Shown piece by piece: positions 1 through 6,879 of a stretch of 23,403 nt of DNA. Position 1 is the stretch's first letter; every line of letters begins with the position of its first letter. This DNA comes from JBKPCD01 sp046727175 (GTDB lineage: Bacteria; Acidobacteriota; Vicinamibacteria; Vicinamibacterales; 2-12-FULL-66-21): the NCBI GenBank assembly GCA_046727175.1, contig JBKPCD010000118.1, forward strand, positions 1-23,403. Reading direction: 5' to 3'. The position numbers and the translations under genes are program-made. A model generated the notes under the pieces. It was given only the letters and a program-made list of their open reading frames with translations, ran no database searches and was not told the DNA's origin.

Positions 1-2616
1 GAGTGAGAACCGCGGCTCGACCGCGAGAATCAGCGGCGCCACCTCGGCGCCCCAGCTGTAACCGATGTACCCGATCCTGTCCTTCGCGATATCGGCGCGG
101 CTTTCGAGATAGTCGACCGAGCGCCCAACGTCCTTCGCCCACATGATCATGTGATCACGGTAACTCGTCGTCATGTTGGGAGTCATGTCCTTGAGGCCGT
201 CGCCACGCTCGAACGTGCTCTTGTAGACTGGGAACAGGAAGGCGCGGCCACTCCGTACGATGAAGCTGAACTGGCCGACATCGACGGCGACATTGGCGCT
301 GGACCGCTCGTATACCGCGTTCGCCCCGGGGAAGATCACGACTGCCTGGTATGGGGGCTTCGCGTTCTTCGGAAGAAAGAGATAGGCCGGGATACGCTCG
401 GGGCCATAGGCGGCGGCGTAGCTCACCTTTTCCATGCGCCAGTCACGCGACGAATCGTCCATCGACTCCACGTTCACGTTCAGGTCGCCGTGGTCGAAGG
501 AGTACAGCAGGCGGCGCCAGGCCTGGAAGACCGGCTCGCTGACTGGTTTCGCCCTCCGAGGGTCCCGCGACGGAGACTCGATGGCGGCGCTGAGTGACGC
601 AGAAAGATCCTCCGGCCGATCCACCTTGATGCAGCGGAATCCATGCGTCGCGTGGCGCGCGAAAGGCGACAGCGCGTCCGGGTCGTTGAACATGTAGACC
701 GGTTCGCTCCACGCGCCACCAAGGATGTAGCGGTTGGCGCCAGTGGCATTCAGGCACCACTCTTTGAGATTGCCTGCCATATCGGTCGTGCCGGCGCGGG
801 TGATGCCGCCGGAAGCGCCGACCGGGAGTACTGACTTGCCGCTGAAGTTGCTGGCCGGCACCACGTCGGCACTCAACCTCTGGTCGGCCGCGCGGCTCCA
901 GTGATAGATAGTCGGCAGCGACTTGCCGGCCCACCGCGCATACGCGGTCGCCTCGTGCCAGCTCACGCCGGCGACCGGATAGTCGTCCTGTCCGGCGACG
1001 TACGAGCCCATCTCCCATGTAGAGGGGCCGGGCCGCCCTGTCGCGTCGCGGAACTGGGCCATGGCGGCGTCGAACGTCAGCGTCCGGCCGTCGCTCACAA
1101 ACGGCTCGCGCCACAACTCCGGGCGGCGGTATCCGCCCTCGTCCACGAACCGCTTGAACGCGCGATTCGTCACCTCGTAGCGATCGATCCAGTAGTCCGG
1201 CAGCGTGACCTCGGAAAGCTGTTCGAGCGTGGGTATGCGAATCTGGAACGGCTGCCCGGCCGATACGATCCGTACCATTCCGGCCGGCACCTGGTTCGCG
1301 GGGAAAAGCGTGAGGTGAATGCGCGGCTCCCGATAAGAAACCACGTCTTCCGCCATCTCGCGGCCAGCCATCTCGGCTTTCCAATGCAGCAGGCCGCGTG
1401 GCACGCTTGTGTCCGCGACCGGCGTCTTGCCGAGCGGCCGCCACGCTGCGGCGCTCCGACCGTATGGACGGTAGAAGACGTTGGCGCCGGCCGGATCGGA
1501 GTCGATGTGCGCGCGTCTAGAGATCGCCTTGATCTGTTCCACGAAGAGTGGATCCTCCGAGATGTATGGCTGCGCCTGCTCCGCGAGCCTGTACGCATCG
1601 TCGAACTTCTCAGCCTCGGCGAGCCTGATGATCTCGGGCAGCGCCTCGTGCCGCGCCCAACGGACCTTGGCATTGCGCTGTGCCCACCACCCAATCCCAC
1701 CGGCGACGACGGCGAGCGCGACGACTGCAGCTCCCACCTGCGTGCGGCGGGACGTCCGCGACCGTGCCACCGCGCGCTCTTGTGCAGATGACGACAGTTG
1801 CGCGTTGCAGGCCGCTGCGAGATTGCGCACGTCGGATGCCGTGATCGTGCGCTTATCACGGCCGCGCACGAGCGTCCGGCGAAGGACTTCCTCCAACTCC
1901 GGGGCGACGTCGGGACGAAGCGCTCTAATCGGCGTGAGCGGTGCCGTCAGCACAGCCTGGATGATTGCCAGCGCGTTCGTACCCTGGAAAGGCAGGCGAC
2001 CCGCCAGCATCTCGTAGGTGACGACGCCGAGAGACCATAGATCTGACCGTGCGTCCACCGCTTCACCGCCGGCCTGTTCGGGCGACATATAGGCAGCCGT
2101 GCCCACCGTGGTCCCGGCATGTGTGAGCTGCGTCGCCGTCTCACCGCATTCCATTTTTGCGATCCCGAAATCCAGGACTTTCACCTGGCCGGTCGTCGTC
2201 AGCATCAGGTTCGATGGTTTCAAATCGCGGTGGACGATGCCTGCTGCGTGAGCGGCGTCGAGCGCGTCGGCCACCTGCGTGACGATTCGGACGACCTCGG
2301 GGACTGGCAGGGAACCGTGCGCGAGGCGAGCAGCGAGCGTTTCTCCCTCGTAGTGCGCCATTGCGATGAACGGCTGGCCGGCGTGGTCGCCGATCTCGTA
2401 AATCGTGGCGATGTGCGGGTGGTCGAGCGCGCTGGCAGCGCGTGCCTCCCGCAGCAGGCGTGCCGCGGCTTCTGGACTGGCGGCCGTTTCGGGCGTCAGA
2501 AACTTGAGCGCCACGCTGCGCTTGAGGTTCGTATCCTCAGCCAGAAACACAGTGCCCATCCCGCCGGCGCCGATGTGGCTGATGACCCGGTAATGGGAGA
2601 CGCTGGTGCCGATCAT
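1..2616 (-). CDS. Ser/Thr protein kinase - TM - FGE-sulfatase - alpha/beta hydrolase fusion (C-terminus cut by window edge)
   Basis: Membrane-anchored multidomain protein, 872 residues visible and still open at the left edge. Residues 1-270 are a Hanks-type kinase: VALK lysine at about K38, HRDLKPSN with catalytic D131, DFG with D149, then MSPEQA and DLWSLG. A single hydrophobic segment at about 293-313 (VVALAVVAGGIGWW) separates the cytosolic kinase from the exported part. Residues about 443-659 match the FGE-sulfatase (SUMF1/EgtB/PvdO) fold, with DMAGNLKEWC, GGAWSEP and GFRCIK. From about 680 an alpha/beta hydrolase begins, with the nucleophile elbow GYSWG (S854) close to the edge. ATG 2616 begins directly at the kinase fold (MIGTSVSHYRVISHIGAGGMG); the ribosome binding site is weak. 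Kinase plus FGE-like fusions are known in acidobacteria and planctomycetes; the substrate cannot be told from sequence. Confidence 0.92.
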   Translation of the reverse strand, partial: MIGTSVSHYRVISHIGAGGMGTVFLAEDTNLKRSVALKFLTPETAASPEAAARLLREARAASALDHPHIATIYEIGDHAGQPFIAMAHYEGETLAARLAHGSLPVPEVVRIVTQVADALDAAHAAGIVHRDLKPSNLMLTTTGQVKVLDFGIAKMECGETATQLTHAGTTVGTAAYMSPEQAGGEAVDARSDLWSLGVVTYEMLAGRLPFQGTNALAIIQAVLTAPLTPIRALRPDVAPELEEVLRRTLVRGRDKRTITASDVRNLAAACNAQLSSSAQERAVARSRTSRRTQVGAAVVALAVVAGGIGWWAQRNAKVRWARHEALPEIIRLAEAEKFDDAYRLAEQAQPYISEDPLFVEQIKAISRRAHIDSDPAGANVFYRPYGRSAAAWRPLGKTPVADTSVPRGLLHWKAEMAGREMAEDVVSYREPRIHLTLFPANQVPAGMVRIVSAGQPFQIRIPTLEQLSEVTLPDYWIDRYEVTNRAFKRFVDEGGYRRPELWREPFVSDGRTLTFDAAMAQFRDATGRPGPSTWEMGSYVAGQDDYPVAGVSWHEATAYARWAGKSLPTIYHWSRAADQRLSADVVPASNFSGKSVLPVGASGGITRAGTTDMAGNLKEWCLNATGANRYILGGAWSEPVYMFNDPDALSPFARHATHGFRCIKVDRPEDLSASLSAAIESPSRDPRRAKPVSEPVFQAWRRLLYSFDHGDLNVNVESMDDSSRDWRMEKVSYAAAYGPERIPAYLFLPKNAKPPYQAVVIFPGANAVYERSSANVAVDVGQFSFIVRSGRAFLFPVYKSTFERGDGLKDMTPNMTTSYRDHMIMWAKDVGRSVDYLESRADIAKDRIGYIGYSWGAEVAPLILAVEPRFSL

Positions 2617-3172
2617 GCCGGGAGATCTTACTCCCGTCCACCTGTCCGTCATCGTGGAACAAGTCACCGGCGAACGCGCGGATTCCCCGGACGCTTGGAT
2701 TGGCCGCATGGCGCAAAGCATCGATTGGGCGTAGGAATCCAATGATGTGGTCCCAACCCGCGAACGTCAGGCTCACCGCCTTCTATGTGCTGATGCCAAA
2801 CGACTGTGCTGATGCCAAACGACCGGAAATGCGATGGCATCGAGTGATCGAACCGCGTGGCACAGGTCCGACCGGCGTGGACAAAGCCCGTCAATACGCC
2901 TGAGCCACAGCAGTCTGGTTCCAGATGGCACCTCGTCTATGTAGAGAGATGAAAACTGCAAGAATGCCAATACCTGTTTGACAATGTCGCGCGAGGTTCC
3001 CTGTGGAGTGCAACAGGAACTTCTCGGCGCCACGGTTCGGCAAAGAGACCTCTCGCAGGTCAAGAGGACTGAATGGCGTGCATCGGGCGTGTTTGACCGG
3101 AAGCGTTCCGCGTGTTCTTCTGCGACGAGCAGGCGACCTGCAGCTGGATCCAGTAAGAAGGAAGGGTCGCGT
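2617..3172. other. Intergenic gap without a supported gene
   Basis: About 556 bases between the kinase start and the stop of the CBM9-like gene. Open frames here are short, lack ribosome binding sites and show no recognisable domain. The only clear structure is a perfect 19-base tandem duplication, listed separately. The right part probably holds the promoter of the kinase gene, but no convincing -35/-10 pair was found. Confidence 0.5.
2786..2823. repeat. Perfect 19-bp direct tandem duplication
   Basis: The unit TGTGCTGATGCCAAACGAC occurs twice head to tail at 2786-2804 and 2805-2823 with no mismatch. It lies in non-coding sequence upstream of the kinase gene. It is most simply a slippage or recombination duplication. 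A direct-repeat regulator site is possible, but nothing else supports it. Confidence 0.85.
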
Positions 3173-3862
3173 TCAGTCCAGGCGGATCGTTCCGAACGCC
3201 TGTGGCACATGGAACGAGGTCTGGCCCGTGGGTCGCCACGCGTAGTGTTTCTTCGCCTCCCCGACGCCGGCAATGCGGTAGAGGCCCGCGCGCAGCTCCC
3301 TGCCCTTCTCGGGCGGACGGGAATCGATGGCCGAAAACGGGATGCGCATGACGCCGTACCACACCTTGGCCTGCGAATCGATGCGCGCGGCAACGGTCAT
3401 CCCCGAATTCCATTTCGCCCCGGCCTGCCCCTTCGGATTCTCGCGATCGATCTCGAGATCCACCCATTCACCTTGCGGCGACACCTGGAACTCTTTGTAG
3501 CGCGCGATGTGCTCGAAGTCGGATCCGATGAACGCCTCTGCGACGTCCCAGTTCCACAGCCGCGGCGTCTCGGCGGAGGTGTCGGGGTCGGGCTTCAGAT
3601 TCAACTCGTCATACTGACAGACGTAGAGCAGGTAGAGATGCTCCTTCGTCCAGCGCGAGCGGACTTCTGTCGGTGGTCCGGGAATCGGATTGCCGAAGTA
3701 GTCGCGATCAACCGTCACGCGCGGCGCGTTCGCCCAGATCTCGCTACTCGGATTCGTATCGAGCCGCAGATCGCCGGCCGAGAATGTGCTCGAGAGGACG
3801 GACGGCTGGTTCGTCACGAACGCCGAGCACGTAGCAAGCACCAAGAGCGCGATCAGTGTCAT
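3173..3862 (-). CDS. Secreted carbohydrate-binding family 9-like protein
   Basis: 229 residues. The N-terminus (MTLIALLVLATCSAFVTNQ) is a signal peptide, so the product is probably periplasmic or an exported lipoprotein. The rest fits the CBM9-like beta-sandwich found in many Bacteroidetes and Acidobacteria: an opening segment with FGNPIPGPPTEVRSRWT, a central LWNWDVAEAFIGSDFE strand pair, WYGVMRIPFSAI, and the typical ending FHVPQAFGTIRLD. Its ATG overlaps the stop of the upstream DUF362 gene (ATGA at 3862-3859), which predicts translational coupling. Stand-alone CBM9-like proteins of this size are usually assigned a sugar- or ligand-binding role, but the ligand is unknown. The family call is moderately secure. 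Confidence 0.72.
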   Translation of the reverse strand: MTLIALLVLATCSAFVTNQPSVLSSTFSAGDLRLDTNPSSEIWANAPRVTVDRDYFGNPIPGPPTEVRSRWTKEHLYLLYVCQYDELNLKPDPDTSAETPRLWNWDVAEAFIGSDFEHIARYKEFQVSPQGEWVDLEIDRENPKGQAGAKWNSGMTVAARIDSQAKVWYGVMRIPFSAIDSRPPEKGRELRAGLYRIAGVGEAKKHYAWRPTGQTSFHVPQAFGTIRLD

Positions 3863-4983
3863 ACGGTCAGTTCGGTGTGCTGAATCTTCGCCAAATCGTA
3901 CACGCCCAGCCCCAGCGTCGACGCATATTCGATGTGGCCGGGCTCGCGGATGAAGCGATTGACGTTCGGGTTGGCCTGCCAGTCGGCGAGGTTCGGGCTG
4001 AAGAACTTCATGTCTCGTTCCCAGACCGAGATGGCCCCTTCCTGTTTCCGCTTGTTGTCGATCACGTCAATCAGAAGACGGTCGATCGCAACCGGATCGG
4101 TGCCGAACTTCATCTGCTTTGGGTAGAAGCGGTACCGTCTGTCGGTCGAGAACGGCCCCGCGTGCCACACGCCGCGGAGACCGTCCATGATGTTGAGCAC
4201 CGTGCGCGAGCGCAGCGGCTCGGTCGCCGCGAGCGTGCCAATGAACGTCAACGTCTCGGTCTGTGACTTGTAATGTGACCGGGCGACGTTGTTGTACTCG
4301 CCATACGCGACGTTCTTGAGGCAACCCGTCACGCCCGATGCGCCGTGATCCTTCATGTTGGGCACGTTGATGATTTTCGTGAACTGCTCGGTGACCATCC
4401 GCAGCAGGAACGACCGCGTGTCGTCCTCTCCGAAGAAGTTCGCCTCGACGTAGACCCCCGGATCGAAGCCGAGCCACGTGTTCGCCGATTCGACCCGGAC
4501 ACCCTGCGGGACGAACTCTTCGTACTTCACCAGCCGGATCTGTCCGCCGCCGCGCTCGTGGATGACGATGTTCGCCGGTTTCACGCCGACCGTCATCAGG
4601 TTGCTGGCGATCTCCGCGACGACGTCCGGCATCGACATCGCGCCTGGCGCCCCGGAACAGTTGATCTTGATCCCCACGAAATCATTCGCGTCGAAGAACC
4701 GCCGCCAGCTGTCGCGCGGGTCCTTGTCGCTGGTGAGTGTCGTCATCCCGCGCGCGATCATCTCCTTGACCGTCGGCACGTCGACCTTCTCGGTCGCCTC
4801 GTCGATGCACTTCGGCGAGTGGACCGTCACGACGCGTCCCGGATACATGCCTGGCATCCCGGGCTGCGGCGACGGCTTGAACCTCGTCACGACGCGGTAG
4901 TCGGGGATGGGACGCGTGTTCTGATGCAACACGCCGATGGCCGGCACGGCAGCTATTGCTGCCAGAAATTCGCGACGATCCAT
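3859..4983 (-). CDS. DUF362 domain-containing protein, exported
   Basis: 374 residues. The N-terminus MDRREFLAAIAAVPAIGVL has a twin-arginine-like RREFL motif and a short hydrophobic stretch, so Tat export is likely. The body matches DUF362 proteins: FVGIKINCSGAPGAMSMPD, PANIVIHERGG, the central IINVPNMKDHGASGVTGCLK and the later DPVAIDRLLID. DUF362 is sometimes fused to ferredoxin domains, but no CxxCxxC cluster motif is seen here, so this is the stand-alone form. Biochemical function is unknown for the family. The start at 4983 has a close GAGGAG upstream. It is co-transcribed with the CBM9-like gene by a 4-base overlap and follows the amidohydrolase after a 292-base repeat-bearing gap. Confidence 0.85.
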   Translation of the reverse strand: MDRREFLAAIAAVPAIGVLHQNTRPIPDYRVVTRFKPSPQPGMPGMYPGRVVTVHSPKCIDEATEKVDVPTVKEMIARGMTTLTSDKDPRDSWRRFFDANDFVGIKINCSGAPGAMSMPDVVAEIASNLMTVGVKPANIVIHERGGGQIRLVKYEEFVPQGVRVESANTWLGFDPGVYVEANFFGEDDTRSFLLRMVTEQFTKIINVPNMKDHGASGVTGCLKNVAYGEYNNVARSHYKSQTETLTFIGTLAATEPLRSRTVLNIMDGLRGVWHAGPFSTDRRYRFYPKQMKFGTDPVAIDRLLIDVIDNKRKQEGAISVWERDMKFFSPNLADWQANPNVNRFIREPGHIEYASTLGLGVYDLAKIQHTELTV

Positions 4984-5143
4984 GACTCCTCGTTCTCATC
5001 CGGAGGACTATCGTCCCCCGGACCCCCTTACGCAGTCGCTCGCGGGGGCCCCACGATCCCCGCTCCGCTCCTGCGGCTCACTCGCTCTCGCTCGTTCGCT
5101 CGCCGAAATCTTGGATCTCCCGGGTTTTGAAACCACCTCTCAC
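4984..5143. other. Non-coding spacer rich in CGCTC-type low-complexity sequence
   Basis: Between the DUF362 start and the heptamer array lies GC-rich sequence with a GCGGGG / CCCCGC inverted pair around 5047-5067 and a run of CGCTC-like units at about 5075-5104. No gene is visible. It could form secondary structure in the amidohydrolase-DUF362 intergenic transcript, but this was not calculated. Confidence 0.4.
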
Positions 5144-5268
5144 CTAATCACTCATCACTGATCACTGATCGTGAATCACGCGATTCAGCGATTCGAAGAT
5201 GAGTGATTCAGGATGAGTGATTCGTGATCAGTGATTAGTGATCAGTGATTAGTGATCAGCGATTCGGG
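5144..5268. repeat. Inverted array of 7-bp units (GTGATCA/GTGATTA)
   Basis: Roughly 12 consecutive heptamers on the plus strand from about 5180 to 5267 follow a consensus GTGATYA; the cleanest are the five GTGATCA / GTGATTA units at 5224-5258. On the left, 5145-5179 carries about five units of the reverse complement (ATCACTC, ATCACTG). The two halves can pair into a long imperfect hairpin. There are no spacers of unique sequence, so it is not a CRISPR. It sits just past the amidohydrolase stop, where it may act as a transcript-end or mRNA-stability structure. That role is inferred. Confidence 0.8.
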
Positions 5269-5275
5269 TAGCGTC

Positions 5276-6523
5276 TCAGCGTCCGCCGCGGCCCGTCGGA
5301 GGCGGCATCTTGTTCCACGGCAGGCTCGCGAGACCGTTCAGATCCCAGACGACCTCGCCATCCCTCATCGTGAGCTCGCAACCCAGGCGCTCGGTGCCAT
5401 CGAGGCGTCCGCCCCGCTGATCCAGGAATCCGAACTTGCCCTTCTCGAGCCGCATGATCGCGATATCGGCCGGGGCGCCAACCGAGAGGTGACCGAGGTT
5501 CTCCATCTTGATCTCGCGCGCCGGGTTCCGGGTGGAGCGGACGACAACGTCCTTGAGAGGCATGCCGAGCGCGAGGAACTTGCTCATCAGATTAACCATG
5601 TCCTTCATCCCGGCGTTCATGCTCCCGATGTGCAGGTCGGTCGACAGCGAATTCGGATAGTAGCCTTCCTTGAAGGCCTGGACGGCAGTCTGCCAGGCGA
5701 AGCTCCCGCCGCCGTGACCGATGTCGAAGATGATCCCCTTCTTCTGCGCTTCGAAGATCGCGGGGTTGACTTTGCCATCGATCAACTCGCGGCGGCCGCC
5801 GCCAGCGTAGGCATGCGTGTAGATGTCGCCGGGCCGAAAATATTTCTGGAAGAGCTCCGCGATTGTGCGCACCCTGGCGCTGCCGAAGTCGACCATCACG
5901 GGGATGTCCGCGATCTTCCCCGCTTCTTCGGCCTGGATGTAGGGATCCCACTCGGGGCCGTTGTAGTGGGCGCTCTTGATCCCTACGATCACGCCCTTGT
6001 GCTTCAGTGCCATCTCCGCGGTCGGCTGCGCCTGCATGTCCGCAAGGTTCTGCTCGATCGCGCCGCCGCCCATCCCGTTCCCGACGATGTTGAGGAAGGC
6101 CATCACGCGGGTCTTCGACTGATCGATGATGCGCTTCTTGAAGTCCTCGAAGTTCCGCCAGCCCGAGCTCCCGGCGTCGGCGACGGTGGTGGTGCAGCTC
6201 TCGAGCGTGAACCCATCGGGCGGGACGCTGCGGAAGCCGCGCGAATAACTGTCGCCTTCCCCCGTGTAGACATGGACGTGGATGTCGACGAGGCCAGGGG
6301 TCACGTAGAGACCTGCGGCGTCGACAGTCTTGGCCGCCTGCGAGGCGGGAATGTCAGCGGCGACTGCGGCGATCTTGCCGTCCTTGATCCCCACGTCACG
6401 GACGGCATCGAGCCCGTTCCTGGCGTCGATGACATGGCCCCGTTTGATCAGGATATCGTAGGTCTGGGTGTAGCCTGCCTGTGCGACCGAGAGGGCCAGG
6501 AACAAGAAGCCTGCACACCGCAT
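5276..6523 (-). CDS. Exported amidohydrolase/deacetylase family metallohydrolase (cog3964-like)
   Basis: 415 residues with an N-terminal signal peptide (MRCAGFLFLALSVAQAGYTQ), so it probably acts in the periplasm. The fold is the amidohydrolase TIM barrel. All expected metal and catalytic residues are present: HxH in DIHVHVY (H82, H84), the lysine to be carbamylated in VGIKSAHYNG (K183), H237 in YTHAYAG, H270 in DIGHGGG and D296 in STDLH. Proteins of this branch were once annotated as dihydroorotases; characterised relatives deacetylate acetylated hydroxy-acid or amino-acid type compounds, and they are often encoded next to a SelA-like PLP enzyme, as here. A GGAG lies 9 bases before ATG 6523. 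The true substrate is unknown; most family members lack the signal peptide seen here. Confidence 0.87.
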   Translation of the reverse strand: MRCAGFLFLALSVAQAGYTQTYDILIKRGHVIDARNGLDAVRDVGIKDGKIAAVAADIPASQAAKTVDAAGLYVTPGLVDIHVHVYTGEGDSYSRGFRSVPPDGFTLESCTTTVADAGSSGWRNFEDFKKRIIDQSKTRVMAFLNIVGNGMGGGAIEQNLADMQAQPTAEMALKHKGVIVGIKSAHYNGPEWDPYIQAEEAGKIADIPVMVDFGSARVRTIAELFQKYFRPGDIYTHAYAGGGRRELIDGKVNPAIFEAQKKGIIFDIGHGGGSFAWQTAVQAFKEGYYPNSLSTDLHIGSMNAGMKDMVNLMSKFLALGMPLKDVVVRSTRNPAREIKMENLGHLSVGAPADIAIMRLEKGKFGFLDQRGGRLDGTERLGCELTMRDGEVVWDLNGLASLPWNKMPPPTGRGGR

Positions 6524-6537
6524 TATGTTTTCTCCGA

Positions 6538-6609
6538 CAGAAGCCAGAATTCAGAAGCTAGATCGATCGTGTTCAGGGTTCGGCTCTAACTTCTTGCTTC
6601 TAACTTCTG
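6538..6609. repeat. Inverted heptamer array (TTCTAAC / CAGAAGC)
   Basis: The right arm 6585-6609 is a run of 7-base units ctctaac-ttcttgc-ttctaac-ttctg. The left arm 6538-6562 (cagaagccagaattcagaag plus five bases) is its imperfect reverse complement, matching at about 19 of 25 positions with several differences that would be G-U pairs in RNA. The arms flank a 22-base loop. It lies immediately upstream of the amidohydrolase start, so it falls in that gene's leader. Confidence 0.65.
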
Positions 6610-6701
6610 ACCTTAGGGTGCACTTTTGAGCAGCCTGGTAGCTGGACTTGTCAGATGCGCGAAAACTCGAGCAATTTCCACTGTCACGCGCCTACGGCGA
6701 T

Positions 6702-6799
6702 TTCACCAAGACCACGAAGTTCACGAAGATCACAAAGAATTCATTAGGTCTTCTTCGTGCTCTCCTTCGTGGTCATCGTGGTCTTTGTGGGCTTCGTGA
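6702..6799. repeat. Inverted array of 9-bp units (YCACGAAGN)
   Basis: The left arm at about 6703-6739 reads as four 9-base units: tcaccaaga, ccacgaagt, tcacgaaga, tcacaaaga. The right arm at about 6750-6799 holds at least four units of the reverse complement (cttcgtggt, catcgtggt, ctttgtggg, cttcgtga). The two arms would pair as a long imperfect hairpin around a short centre near 6745. CACGAAG nonamer runs like this recur in intergenic DNA of several soil-bacterial phyla. It lies between the PLP gene stop and the amidohydrolase start. Confidence 0.75.
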
Positions 6800-6879
6800 T
6801 CGGCCGTGGGCCGTTTCTCTGAATGATCTGACAAAGTCCAAGTAGGGCAAACCGCCACGCCCCCGTTCCAGACAGCCGT

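Noticed and set aside
2617..3172. Insertion-sequence remnant suspected from the 19-bp duplication
   Set aside because: No transposase-like residues in any frame and no terminal inverted repeats could be found.
2978..3883. Plus-strand open frame of about 300 codons over the CBM9-like gene
   Set aside because: The minus strand has a signal peptide, the family ending and an ATGA overlap with DUF362; this frame has none of these.
5144..5268. CRISPR array
   Set aside because: Units are 7 bases long and contiguous with no spacers, arranged in both orientations, and no cas genes are nearby.
5252..6589. Plus-strand open frame opposite the amidohydrolase
   Set aside because: Shadow of a gene with complete catalytic residues; its composition is that of the antisense of a GC-rich gene.
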